Below, piece after piece: positions 27,036 to 39,761 of a DNA stretch of 64,000 nt (position 1 is the first letter of the stretch; the number at the start of each line of letters is the position of its first letter). The stretch comes from Argentina anserina (taxonomy: Eukaryota > Streptophyta > Magnoliopsida > Rosales > Rosaceae): positions 62,001-126,000 of the forward strand of contig NW_026089444.1 in the NCBI RefSeq assembly GCF_933775445.1, written 5' to 3'. The notes under the pieces were generated by a model. The model did no database searches. It was given only the letters and a program-made list of their open reading frames with translations, and was not told the origin of the DNA. The position numbers were made by a program, and so were the translations under genes.

Positions 27036-29996
27036 AACTGGCATCAGAAAGCCTTATAGAAAGATACTCAAACGAGAAATGAAAAGATACACAATTGGAA
27101 TAGTAAAGATACGCAAACGATGTAAAGATACAAAATTGGAATAGTAAAGATACGCAAACGATGTAAAGATACTCAGTTTGAAAGAAACAGACTCCCACAC
27201 TTGCAAAACTCTCAAATTCAATAGAAACTCGCATCAGAAAGCCTTACAGAAAGATACTCAAACGAGAAATGAAAAGATACACAATTGGAATAGTAAAGAT
27301 ACGCAAACGATGTAAAGATACACAATTAGAATAGTAAAGATACGCAAACGATGTAAAGATACTCAGTTTGAAAGAAACACACTCCCACACTTGCAAAACT
27401 CTCAAATTCAATAGAAACTCGCATTAGAAAGCCTTACAGAAAGACACTGAAACGAGAACTGAAAAGATACACAATTGGAATAGTAAAGATACGCAAACAA
27501 TGTAAAGATACACAATTGGAATAGTAAAGATACGCAAACGATGTAAAGATACTCAGTTTGAAAAAACACACTCCCACACTTGCAAAACTCTCAAATTCAA
27601 TAGAAACTGGCATTAGAAAGCCTTATAGAAAGATACTTAAACGAGAAATGAAAAGATACACAATTGGAATAGTAAAGATACGCAAACGATGTAAAGATAC
27701 ACAATTGGAATAGTAAAGATACGCGAACGATGTAAAGATACACAATTGGAATAGTAAAGATACGCAAACGATGTAAAGATACTCAGTTTGAAAGAAACAC
27801 ACTCCCACACTTGCAAAACTCTCAAATTCAATAGAAACTCGCATCAGAAAGGCTTACAGAAAGACACTGAAACGAGAAATGAAAAGTAAAAAATTGGAAT
27901 AGGAAAGATACGCAAACGATGTAAAGATACACAATTGGAATAGTAAAGATACGCAAACGATGTAAAGATACTCAGTTTGAAAGAAACACACTCCCACACT
28001 TGCAAAACTCTCAAATTCAATAGAAACTCGGATCAGAAAGCCTTACAGAAAGATACTCAAACGTGAAATGAAAAGATACACAATTGGAATAGTAAAGATA
28101 CGCAAACGATGTAAAGATACTCAGTTTGAAAGAAACACACTCCCACACTTGCAAAACTCTCAAATTCAATAGAAACTCGCATCAGAAAGCCTTACAGAAA
28201 GACACTGAAACGAGAAATGAAAAGATACACAATTGGAATAGTAAAGATACGCAAACGATGTAAAGATACACAATTGGAATAGTAAAGATACGCAAACGAT
28301 GTAAAGATACTCAGTTTGAAAGAAACACACTCCCACACTTGCAAAACTCTCAAATACAGTAGAAACTCGCATCAGAAGCCTTACAGAAAGACAGTCAAAC
28401 GAGAAATGAAAAGATACACAATTGGAATAGTAAAGATACGCAAACGATGTAAAGATACACAATTGGAATAGTAAAGATACGCAAACGATGTAAAGATACA
28501 CAATTGGAATAGTAAAGATACGCAAACGATGTAAAGATACTCAGTTTGAAAGAAACACACTCCCACACTTGCAAAACTCTCAAATACAATAGAAACCCGC
28601 ATCAGAAGCCTTACAGAAAGATACTCAAACGAGAAATGAAAAGATACAGAATTGGAATAGTAAAGATACGCAAACGATGTAAAGATACTCAGTTTGAAAG
28701 AAACACACTCCCACACTTGCAAAACTCTCAAATACAATAGAAACTCGCATCAGAAGCCTTACAGAAAGTTACTTAAACGAGAAATGAAAAGATACACAAT
28801 TGGAATAGTAAAGATACGCAATCGATATAAAGATACACAATTGGAATAGTAAAGATACGCAAACGATGTAAAGATACTCAGTTTGAAAGAAACACACTCC
28901 CACACTTGCAAAACTCTCAAATACAATAGAAACTCGCATCAGAAGCCTTACAGAAAGATACTCAAACGAGAAATGAAAAGATACACAATTGGAATAGTAA
29001 AGATACGCAAACGATGTAAAGATACACAATTGGAATAGTAAAGATACGCAAACGATGTAAAGATACTCAGTTTGAAAGAAACACACTCCCACACTTGCAA
29101 AACTCTCAAATTCAATAGAAACTCGGATCAGAAAGCCTTACAGAAAGATACTCAAACGTGAAATGAAAAGATACACAATTGGAATAGTAAAGATACGCAA
29201 ACGATGTAAAGATACTCAGTTTGAAAGAAACACACTCCCACACTTGCAAAACTGTCAAATTCAATAGAAACTCGCATCAGAAAGCCTTACAGAAAGATAC
29301 TCACACGAGAAATGAAAAGATACACAATTGGAATAGTAAAGATACGCAAACGATGTAAAGATACACAATTGGAATAGTAAAGATACGCGAACGATGTAAA
29401 GATATACAATTGGAATAGTAAAGATACGCAAGCGATGTAAAGATACTCAGTTTGAAAGAAACACACTCCCACACTTGCAAAACTCTCAAATTCAATAGAA
29501 ACTCGCATCAGAAAGGCTTACAGAAAGACACTGAAACGAGAAATAAAAAGATACACAATTGGAATAGTAAAGATACGCAAACGATGTAAAGATACACAAT
29601 TGGAATAGTAAAGATACGCAAACGATGTAAAGATACTCAGTTTGAAAGAAACACACTCCCACACTTGCAAAACTCTCAAATACAATAGAAACTCGCATCA
29701 GAAGTCTTACAGAAAGATACTCAAACGAGAAATGAAAAGATACACAATTGGAATAGTAAAGATACGCAAACGATGTAAAGATACTCAGTTTGAAAGAAAC
29801 ACACTCCCACACTTGCAAAACTCTCAAATACAATAGAAACTCGCATCAGAAGTCTTACAGAAAGATACTCAAACGAGAAATGAAAAGATACACAATTGGA
29901 ATAGTAAAGATACGCAAACGATGTAAAGATACTCAGTTTGAAAGAAACACACTCCCACACTTGCAAAACTCTCAAATTCAATAGAAACTCGGATCA

Positions 29997-30001
29997 GAAA
30001 G
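29997..30001. repeat. Target-site duplication, left (GAAAG)
   Basis: GAAAG directly precedes the TG of LTR 2 and is repeated exactly after its terminal CA (32033-32037). Intact satellite has a single GAAAG here (CTCGGATCAGAAAGCC). The 5-bp length is standard for LTR retrotransposon integration. Confidence 0.93.
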
Positions 30002-32032
30002 TGATAGAGCGTTCGGTTAGAACGTCTATAAAATACCCTGAAAAACATCATCGTTAGTATAGAATAAGCAGGGATCGTTCAGTCCGGGGAATCAAAAGGG
30101 CCTCAACACTTATCATGTTATGGGGGATTTGGTTTGGATTCTAAAACTACTACTTAAAATAAATCCTAAATTACTTATATACAATTGATCAACCATGCAT
30201 CACATAACCTAAACACGAATTCTACTCAAGAAACATGTATGACATGCATAGAATAACATATAGACAGCAAATTATTTCGATTCTTCTTAAGTCCATTTCA
30301 ATTCCAATTCTAATTAGAGTCCGAAGCGGTTCATCTAATCGTTAAGACTTCTTATTTATCTAGAATCAACGAAGCGTTCAATCCTAAACATATGCTAAAA
30401 AGAGTTCAACATAACGAAGCGTACTAGTTAAACACAAAGTAGCACATAAGCACATTAAGTCGAATTGGAGACATGTAAGCAAGCATGGCGTCACTCATCT
30501 TGATTAAGCATGCAAATTCCTAGAACTATCACAGCCCTATATAAGTATCCATAATTGAAACACGAAGCGCATATTCAATCGAAGAACACTTTGGTGAATT
30601 AAATCGCAACCCTAGGAGAACCATGGCCTTGGCTTCCTCAAGCATTGATTTAGATGTATAAGTTCAAGGAACTAATTGAAATAAAACCTAAAATTATTTC
30701 GAAACCTACTGCCCCTATATCATTATACACAGCAAACATACAAATCTCATGAATTCATACAATCAAAACATAAAACCAAAGAAGTCTGAATTTATGTTCT
30801 TCATATATAAAACCGAAAATCACATCCAGGAATTCATACAATGAAATCGAAAATTTCAGAAAACCAAAAGAAAAATTACAAGCCATGGATGAATCACACT
30901 TTAGAAACCTTCTAGGATTCGGCAAGAATGGATTCGATTTGGGAGAGGAGGAAGATGAGCACGGTTTGGTGATGATGGATGAAGGTTTTGTGGCTTGAAT
31001 TTTCTGGTTGTGTTTGGGCAGCAATTCGGCTAGCTTTGTGAGAGAATGGAGATCCCTTTTATGAAGGGAGGCCGAGCTATATATAGAGGAACCAAGGGAG
31101 GAGAGGCTGCTCGGTTTTGGGCTGCTTGGTCCATCAATACATGGCTGTGATCTCTCCTCAATGAATGCATCGAATGGCTGCCCTTGTTCCTGCGAAAATT
31201 CAGTCTTTATCTCCTTATTTCTCTAGGGTTACATGGGCTGGACTCTCCTTGTATTTTGCTGAATGATAGGCACGGAAAAGCTTCCTTCACAAGCTGAATA
31301 GGTAGGGCACGGCTCTCTTTGATTGAATGGAAGGATAGCACGACTGAAACTCCTTTTTCTCTAGATATTATCTCCAAAATTCTGAAATTAATCTCCCTTT
31401 AAAACCTGAATGGTAGCTCGGCATAGGACTCCTTCTCCATGTAGTACACGGCCTCCTTAATTCCCTCCTTGAATTATCTCTTCAAATCTGAAAATAAGAA
31501 AAGAATAACATAAGTAAAAGATAATTCATTCGAAATTCATGTCTTAATCTAGACAATAGTTGTCTTAAAAAGACATATGAAATAGATGAGCTCAACTAGA
31601 TTAGGAAAGTTTCTAATTTGCAAAAAGGAAACTTACTAGAATAAGAAAGTTACTAGAACAAGGAAGTTCATTTAGGAAAGTTTCGTAATAAGAGTTTGAG
31701 TTCAAGTAGGACTTTCCAAAATGGTACGTTTCCTAGTCTAACAAGGACTCCTAATGCAAACATGACTCTCAAGATATCGCCAATGCGACCAAAACGTCGA
31801 AAGATGAAGACTCCTAATTCAACTAGGTTTCCTAGTCCTATAAGGATTCCTACTCAAACTAGGACTCTAGACCAATTCTTCGTTTTTAACTCGTGTAAGC
31901 ACAAAAACACATCCATAACCATCCAAGACTCCTATTGTGACTCAATGACTCGATATTACAACAATAAGGGTTAAGCAAAGTACAATTGGAGGTAGAAACA
32001 TATTAAGAACGTAGCACAAAGTGCTCCTATCA
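30002..32032 (-). mobile_element. Solo LTR of a retrotransposon, copy 2
   Basis: 2031 bp, TGATAGAGCG to GTGCTCCTATCA, flanked by a perfect GAAAG duplication. It aligns with 1219-3249 along its whole length. The ends and the sequence around 31550-32032 are highly similar, and a block around 31190-31490 is poorly conserved. No internal retroelement domain, primer-binding site or second LTR is present, so it is probably a solo LTR left by LTR-LTR recombination. The perfect duplication shows that the recombination was within one element. The paralogous array segment at 40494-40498 is an unoccupied version of the site. The strand is inferred as for copy 1. No coding capacity is visible; short ORFs in it are not retroviral-type proteins. 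Confidence 0.92.
31078..31085 (-). promoter_or_regulatory. Candidate LTR TATA box, copy 2
   Basis: TATATATA in the same context (GGCCGAGC before, GAGGAACC after) as 2300-2307. It is retained although nearby sequence has diverged. The same strand caveat applies. Confidence 0.42.
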
Positions 32033-32037
32033 GAAAG
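32033..32037. repeat. Target-site duplication, right (GAAAG)
   Basis: Second copy of GAAAG. The interrupted monomer continues with CCTTACAGAAAG, so removing the LTR and one GAAAG restores a normal satellite monomer. Confidence 0.93.
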
Positions 32038-33333
32038 CCTTACAGAAAGATACTCAAACGTGAAATGAAAAGATACACAATTGGAATAGTAAAGATACGC
32101 AAACGATGTAAAGATACTCAGTTTGAAAGAAACACACTCCCACACTTGCAAAACTCTCAAATTCAATAGAAACTCGCATCAGAAAGCCTTACAGAAAGAT
32201 ACTCAAACGAGAAATGAAAAGATACAAAATTGGAATAGTAAAGATACGCAAACGATGTAAAGATACTCAGTTTGAAAGAAACACACTCCCACACTTGCAA
32301 AACTCTCAAATTCAATAGAAACTCGCATCAGAAAGCCTTACAGAAAGACACTGAAACGAGAAATGAAAAGATACACAATTGGAATAGTAAAGATACGCAA
32401 ACGATGTAAAGATACACAATTGGAATAGTAAAGATACGAAAACGATGTAAAGATACACAATTGGAATAGTAAACATACGCAAACGATGTAAAGATACTCA
32501 GTTTGAAAGAAACACACTCCCACACTTGCAAAACTCTCAAATTCAATAGAAACTAGCATGAGAAAGCCTTACAGAAAGACACTGAAACGAGAAATGAAAA
32601 GATACACAATTGGAATAGTAAAGATACGCAAACGATGTAAAGATACTCAGTTTGAAAGAAACACACTCCCACACTTGCAAAACTCTCAAATTCAATAGAA
32701 ACTCGGATCAGAAAGCCTTACAGAAAGATACTCAAACGTGAAATGAAAAGATACACAATTGGAATAGTAAAGATACGCAAACGATGTAAAGATACTCAGT
32801 TTGAAAGAAACACACTCCCACACTTGCAAAACTCTCAAATTCAATAGAAACTCGCATCAGAAAGCCTTACAGAAAGATACTCAAACGAGAAATGAAAAGA
32901 TACAAAATTGGAATAGTAAAGATACGCAAACGATGTAAAGATACTCAGTTTGAAAGAAACACACTCCCACACTTGCAAAACTCTCAAATTCAATAGAAAC
33001 TCGCATCAGAAGCCTTACAGAAAGATACTCAAACGAGAAATGAAAAGATACACAATTGGAATAGTAAAGATACGCAAACGATGTAAAGATACACAATTGG
33101 AATAGTAAAGATACGCAAACGATGTAAAGATACTCAGTTTGAAAGAAACACACTCCCACACTTGCAAAACTCTCAAATTCAATAGAAACTCGCATCAGAA
33201 AGCCTTACAGAAAGATACTCAAACGTGAAATGAAAAGATACACAATTGGAATAGTAAAGATACGCAAACGATGTAAAGATACTCAGTTTGAAAGAAACAC
33301 ACTCCCACACTTGCAAAACTCTCAAATTCAATA

Positions 33334-33482
33334 GAAACTCGCATCAGAAAGCCTTACAGAAAGATACTCAAACGAGAAATGAAAAGATACAAAATTGGAA
33401 TAGTAAAGATACGCAAACGATGTAAAGATACTCAGTTTGAAAGAAACACACTCCCACACTTGCAAAACTCTCAAATTCAATA
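33334..33482. repeat. Reference type A monomer (149 bp)
   Basis: One 41-bp unit. From GAAACTCGCATCAG, the octamer AAAGATAC begins at about bases 27, 50, 72 and 91, giving module spacings of 23, 22 and 19. Composition of the A-type consensus is roughly 69 A, 30 C, 22 G and 28 T. This copy has the ATACAAAATTGG variant that marks the fourth position of the core. Confidence 0.9.
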
Positions 33483-34349
33483 GAAACTCGCATCAGAAAG
33501 CCTTACAGAAAGACACTGAAACGAGAAATGAAAAGATACACAATTGGAATAGTAAAGATACGCAAACGATGTAAAGATACACAATTTGAATAGTAAAGAT
33601 ACGAAAACGATGTAAAGATACACAATTGGAATAGTAAACATACGCAAACGATGTAAAGATACTCAGTTTGAAAGAAACACACTCCCACACTTGCAAAACT
33701 CTCAAATTCAATAGAAACTAGCATGAGAAAGCCTTACAGAAAGACACTGAAACGAGAAATGAAAAGATACACAATTGGAATAGTAAAGATACGCAAACGA
33801 TGTAAAGATACTCAGTTTGAAAGAAACACACTCCCACACTTGCAAAACTCTCAAATTCAATAGAAACTCGGATCAGAAAGCCTTACAGAAAGATACTCAA
33901 ACGTGAAATGAAAAGATACACAATTGGAATAGTAAAGATACGCAAACGATGTAAAGATACTCAGTTTGAAAGAAACACACTCCCACACTTGCAAAACTCT
34001 CAAATTCAATAGAAACTCGCATCAGAAAGCCTTACAGAAAGATACTCAAACGAGAAATGAAAAGATACAAAATTGGAATAGTAAAGATACGCAAACGATG
34101 TAAAGATACTCAGTTTGAAAGAAACACACTCCCACACTTGCAAAACTCTCAAATTCAATAGAAACTCGCATCAGAAGCCTTACAGAAAGATACTCAAACG
34201 AGAAATGAAAAGATACACAATTGGAATAGTAAAGATACGCAAACGATGTAAAGATACACAATTGGAATAGTAAAGATACGCAAACGATGTAAAGATACTC
34301 AGTTTGAAAGAAACACACTCCCACACTTGCAAAACTCTCAAATTCAATA

Positions 34350-34837
34350 GAAACTCGCATCAGAAAGCCTTACAGAAAGATACTCAAACGAGAAATGAAA
34401 AGATACAAAATTGGAATAGTAAAGATACGCAAACGATGTAAAGATACACAATTGGAATAGTAAAGATACGCAAACGATGTAAAGATACTCAGTTTGAAAG
34501 AAACACACTCCCACACTTGCAAAACTCTCAAATTCAATAGAAACTAGCATGAGAAAGCCTTACAGAAAGACACTGAAACGAGAAATGAAAAGATACACAA
34601 TTGGAATAGTAAAGATACGTAAACGATGTAAAGATACTCAGTTTGAAAGAAACACACTCCCACACTTGCAAAACTCTCAAATTCAATAGAAACTCGCATC
34701 AGAAAGCCTTACAGAAAGATACTCAAACGAGAAATGAAAAGATACAAAATTGGAATAGTAAAGATACGCAAACGATGTAAAGATACTCAGTTTGAAAGAA
34801 ACACACTCCCACACTTGCAAAACTCTCAAATTCAATA
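34350..34837. repeat. 488-bp B-A-A unit (first occurrence)
   Basis: B190 with ATACAAAATTGG in the first unit, then A149 with GACACTG and ATACGTAAACG, then A149 with ATACAAAATTGG. The same unit occurs in tandem at 48592-49079 and 49080-49567, and at 54099-54586 and 54587-55074, and singly at 59408-59895. A 637-bp form with one extra A monomer lies at 58771-59407. The ACGTAAACG variant is its private marker. Confidence 0.85.
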
Positions 34838-35582
34838 GAAACTCGCATCAGAAAGCCTTACAGAAAGATACTCAAACGAGAAATGAAAAGATACACAATT
34901 GGAATAGTAAAGATACGCAAACGATGTAAAGATACACAATTGGAATAGTAAAGATACGCAAACGATGTAAAGATACACAATTGGAATAGTAAAGATACGC
35001 AAACGATGTAAAGATACTCAGTTTGAAAGAAACACACTCCCACACTTGCAAAACTCTCAAATACAATAGAAACCCGCATCAGAAGCCTTACAGAAAGATA
35101 CTCAAACGAGAAATGAAAAGATACAAAATTGGAATAGTAAAGATACGCAAACGATGTAAAGATACTTAGTTTGAAAGAAACACACTCCCACATTTCCAAA
35201 ACTCTCAAATTCAATAGAAACTCGCATCAGAAAGCCTTACAGAAAGATACTCAAACGTGAAATGATAAGATACACAATTGGAATAGTAAAGATACGCAAA
35301 CGATGTAAATATACTCAGTTTGAAAGAAACACACTCCCACACTTGCAAAACTCTCAAATACAATAGAAACTCGCATCAGAAGCCTTACAGAAGGATACTT
35401 AAACGAGAAATGAAAAGATACACAATTGGAATAGTAAAGATACGCAAACGATGTAAAGATACACAATTGGAATAGTAAAGATACGCAAACGATGTAAAGA
35501 TACTCAGTTTGAAAGAAACACACTCCCACACTTGCAAAACTCTCAAATTCAATAGAAACTCGCATCAGAAAGCCTTACAGAA

Positions 35583-35612
35583 AGACACTGAAATGAGAAA
35601 CGATGTAAAGAT
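35583..35612. repeat. Deletion junction inside a C-type monomer
   Basis: Related copies at 37690 and 38744 read GAAATGAGAAATGAAAAG followed by two units. Here GAAATGAGAAA jumps straight to CGATGTAAAGATAC, losing about 40 bp. The result is a 190-size monomer made from a 231-size one by an out-of-register event. Confidence 0.75.
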
Positions 35613-36089
35613 ACACAATTGGAATAGTAATGATACGAAAACGATGTAAAGATACACAATTGGAATAGTAAAGATACGCAAACGATGTAAAGATACTCAG
35701 TTTGAAAGAAACACACTCCCACACTTGCAAAACTCTCAAATTCAATAGAAACTCGCATGAGAAAGCCTTACAGAAAGACACTGAAACGAGAAATGAAAAG
35801 ATACACAATTGGAATAGTAAAGATACGCAAACGATGTAAAGATACACAATTGGAATAGTAAAGATACGCAAACGATGTAAAGATACTCAGTTTGAAAGAA
35901 ACACACTCCCACACTTGCAAAACTCTCAAATACAATAGAAACCCGCATCAGAAGCCTTACAGAAAGATACTCAAACGAGAAATGAAAAGATACACAATTG
36001 GAATAGTAAAGATACGCAAACGATGTAAAGATACTCAGTTTGAAAGAAACACACTCCCACACTTGCAAAACTCTCAAATACAATAGAAA

Positions 36090-36120
36090 CTCGCATCAGA
36101 AGCAAATTCAATAGAAACTC
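36090..36120. repeat. Illegitimate junction: ~27-bp partial monomer
   Basis: CTCGCATCAGAAGC is followed directly by AAATTCAATAGAAACTCGC. A whole monomer body is missing and two heads lie ~28 bp apart. The break is not at an obvious long homology. It coincides with the left edge of the segment that copies the 29287 region (CACACGAG, CGCGAACG, GATATACAATT), so it probably records the insertion or deletion breakpoint. Confidence 0.8.
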
Positions 36121-36534
36121 GCATCAGAAAGCCTTACAGAAAGATACTCACACGAGAAATGAAAAGATACACAATTGGAATAGTAAAGATACGCAAACGA
36201 TGTAAAGATACACAATTGGAATAGTAAAGATACGCGAACGATGTAAAGATATACAATTGGAATAGTAAAGTTACGCAAGCGATGTAAAGATACTCAGTTT
36301 GAAAGAAACACACTCCCACACTTGCAAAACTCTCAAATTCAATAGAAACTCGCATCAGAAAGGCTTACAGAAAGACACTGAAACGAGAAATAAAAAGATA
36401 CACAATTGGAATAGTAAAGATACGCAAACGATGTAAAGATACACAATTGGAATAGTAAAGATACGCAAACGATGTAAAAATACTCAGTTTGAAAGAAACA
36501 CACTCCCACACTTGCAAAACTCTCAAATACAATA

Positions 36535-36978
36535 GAAACTCGCATCAGAAGTCTTACAGAAAGATACTCAAACGAGAAATGAAAAGATACACAATTGGAA
36601 TAGTAAAGATACGCAAATGATGTAAAGATACTCAGTTTGAAAGAAACACACTCCCACACTTGCAAAACTCTCAAATACAATAGAAACTCGCATCAGAAGT
36701 CTTACAGAAAGATACTCAAACGAGAAATGAAAAGATACACAATTGGAATAGTAAAGATACGCAAACGATGTAAAGATACTCAGTTTGAAAGAAACACACT
36801 CCCACACTTGCAAAACTCTCAAATACAATAGAAACTCGCATCAGAAGTCTTACAGAAAGATACTCAAACGAGAAATGAAAAGATACACAATTGGAATAGT
36901 AAAGATACGCAAACGATGTAAAGATACTCAGTTTGAAAGAAACACACTCCCACACTTGCAAAACTCTCAAATACAATA
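36535..36978. repeat. Run of three 148-bp monomers
   Basis: Three consecutive near-identical type A monomers with CAGAAGTCTTACAG heads and AAATACAATA tails, starting at 36535, 36683 and 36831. The same three-monomer run is at 38077-38520. Shorter runs of one or two occur near 29692, 39476, 40191, 44935, 45649, 49758, 56029, 56590 and 61075. This subfamily therefore varies locally in copy number. Confidence 0.85.
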
Positions 36979-37655
36979 GAAACTCGCATCAGAAGCCTTA
37001 CAGAAAGATACTCAAACGAGAAATGAAAAGATACACAATTGGAATAGTAAAGATACGCAAACGATGTAAAGATACACAATTGGAATAGTAAAGATACGCA
37101 AACGATGTAAAGATACTCAGTTTGAAAGAAACACACTCCCACACTTGCAAAACTCTCAAATTCAATAGAAACTCGGATCAGAAAGCCTTACAGAAAGATA
37201 CTCAAACGTGAAATGAAAAGATACACAATTGGAATAGTAAAGATACGCAAACGATGTAAAGATACTCAGTTTGAAAGAAACACACTCCCACACTTGCAAA
37301 ACTCTCAAATTCAATAGAAACTCGCATCAGAAAGCCTTACAGAAAGATACTCAAACGAGAAATGAAAAGATACAAAATTGGAATAGTAAAGATACGCAAA
37401 CGATGTAAAGATACTCAGTTTGAAAGAAACACACTCCCACACTTGCAAAACTCTCAAATTCAATAGAAACTCGCATCAGAAAGCCTTACAGAAAGATACT
37501 CAAACGAGAAATGAAAAGATACACAATTGGAATAGTAAAGATACGCAAACGATGTAAAGATACACAATTGGAATAGTAAAGATACGCAAACGATGTAAAG
37601 ATACTCAGTTTGAAAGAAACACACTCCCACACTTGCAAAACTCTCAAATTCAATA

Positions 37656-38709
37656 GAAACTCGCATCAGAAAGCCTTACAGAAAGACACTGAAATGAGAA
37701 ATGAAAAGATACACAATTGGAATAGTAAAGATACGCAAACGATGTAAAGATACACAATTGGAATAGTAATGATACGAAAACGATGTAAAGATACACAATT
37801 GGAATAGTAAAGATACGCAAACGATGTAAAGATACTCAGTTTGAAAGAAACACACTCCCACACTTGCAAAACTCTCAAATTCAATAGAAACTCGCATGAG
37901 AAAGCCTTACAGAAAGACACTGAAACGAGAAATGAAAAGATACACAATTGGAATAGTAAAGATACGCAAACGATGTAAAGATACACAATTGGAATAGTAA
38001 AGATACGCAAACGATGTAAAGATACTCAGTTTGAAAGAAACACACTCCCACACTTGCAAAACTCTCAAATACAATAGAAACTCGCATCAGAAGTCTTACA
38101 GAAAGATACTCAAACGAGAAATGAAAAGATACACAATTGGAATAGTAAAGATACGCAAACGATGTAAAGATACTCAGTTTGAAAGAAACACACTCCCACA
38201 CTTGCAAAACTCTCAAATACAATAGAAACTCGCATCAGAAGTCTTACAGAAAGATACTCAAACGAGAAATGAAAAGATACACAATTGGAATAGTAAAGAT
38301 ACGCAAACGATGTAAAGATACTCAGTTTGAAAGAAACACACTCCCACACTTGCAAAACTCTCAAATACAATAGAAACTCGCATCAGAAGTCTTACAGAAA
38401 GATACTCAAACGAGAAATGAAAAGATACACAATTGGAATAGTAAAGATACGCAAACGATGTAAAGATACTCAGTTTGAAAGAAACACACTCCCACACTTG
38501 CAAAACTCTCAAATACAATAGAAACTCGCATCAGAAGCCTTACAGAAAGATACTCAAACGAGAAATGAAAAGATACACAATTGGAATAGTAAAGATACGC
38601 AAACGATGTAAAGATACACAATTGGAATAGTAAAGATACGCAAACGATGTAAAGATACTCAGTTTGAAAGAAACACACTCCCACACTTGCAAAACTCTCA
38701 AATTCAATA
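37656..38709. repeat. 1054-bp tandem higher-order repeat, copy 1
   Basis: C231-B190-A148-A148-A148-B189 sums to 1054 bp. The C monomer is marked by GAAATGAGAAATG and ATAGTAATGATACG. Copy 2 starts at 38710 and repeats the C and B monomers exactly in order. It then diverges, with a CCCGCATCAG head replacing the first CAGAAGTC one. The C-B part also recurs at about 55265 and 60086. Confidence 0.85.
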
Positions 38710-39761
38710 GAAACTCGCATCAGAAAGCCTTACAGAAAGACACTGAAATGAGAAATGAAAAGATACACAATTGGAATAGTAAAGATACGCAAACGATGTA
38801 AAGATACACAATTGGAATAGTAATGATACGAAAACGATGTAAAGATACACAATTGGAATAGTAAAGATACGCAAACGATGTAAAGATACTCAGTTTGAAA
38901 GAAACACACTCCCACACTTGCAAAACTCTCAAATTCAATAGAAACTCGCATGAGAAAGCCTTACAGAAAGACACTGAAACGAGAAATGAAAAGATACACA
39001 ATTGGAATAGTAAAGATACGCAAACGATGTAAAGATACACAATTGGAATAGTAAAGATACGCAAACGATGTAAAGATACTCAGTTTGAAAGAAACACACT
39101 CCCACACTTGCAAAACTCTCAAATACAATAGAAACCCGCATCAGAAGCCTTACAGAAAGATACTCAAACGAGAAATGAAAAGATACACAATTGGAATAGT
39201 AAAGATACGCAAACGATGTAAAGATACTCAGTTTGAAAGAAACACACTCCCACACTTGCAAAACTCTCAAATACAATAGAAACTCGCATCAGAAGCCATA
39301 TAGAAAGATACTTAAACGAGAAATGAAAAGATACACAATTAGAATAGTAAAGATACGCAAACGATGTAAAGATACACAATTGGAATAGTAAAGATACGCA
39401 AACGATGTAAAGATACTCAGTTTGAAAGAAACACACTCCCACACTTGCAAAACTCTCAAATACAATAGAAACTCGCATCAGAAGTCTTACAGAAAGATAC
39501 TCAAACGAGAAATGAAAAGATACACAATTGGAATAGTAAAGATACGCAAACGATGTAAAGATACTCAGTTTGAAAGAAACACACTCCCACACTTGCAAAA
39601 CTCTCAAATACAATAGAAACTCGCATCAGAAGTCTTACAGAAAGATACTCAAACGAGAAATGAAAAGATACACAATTGGAATAGTAAAGATACGCAAACG
39701 ATGTAAAGATACTCAGTTTGAAAGAAACACACTCCCACACTTGCAAAACTCTCAAATTCAA

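Larger units (their letters stand above)
3250..30001. repeat. Satellite array, central block
   Basis: About 26.75 kb of uninterrupted head-to-tail satellite. Monomers contain one to four 41-bp units, each unit being GATACACAATTGGAATAGTA followed by AAGATACGCAAACGATGTAAA. The constant part ends in CACACTCCCACACTTGC and CTCTCAAATTCAATA. This block is more heterogeneous than the right-hand block. It contains many private variants, short deletions and D-type (four-unit) monomers, plus several tandem duplications (569, 866, 908, 1221 and 2265 bp) and long-range copies listed separately. Reading frames on both strands are by-products of the repeat. I see no gene here. Confidence 0.96.

Noticed and set aside
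3250..30001. CRISPR-like repeat-spacer organisation
   Set aside because: Repeats are contiguous with no unique spacers, units are 41 bp within 148-272 bp monomers, there are no cas genes, and the flanking LTRs indicate a eukaryotic genome.
1219..32032. The two LTRs as the 5' and 3' ends of one giant 31-kb element
   Set aside because: The sequence between them is the same satellite as outside, there is no primer-binding site or coding region, and each copy has its own flanking target sequence (GATAC-like and GAAAG). They are two independent insertions.
30002..32032. A DNA transposon or MITE with short terminal inverted repeats
   Set aside because: Only TGATAG/CTATCA and a few imperfect following bases are inverted. 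The TG...CA ends, 5-bp duplication and ~2 kb length fit a solo LTR better.
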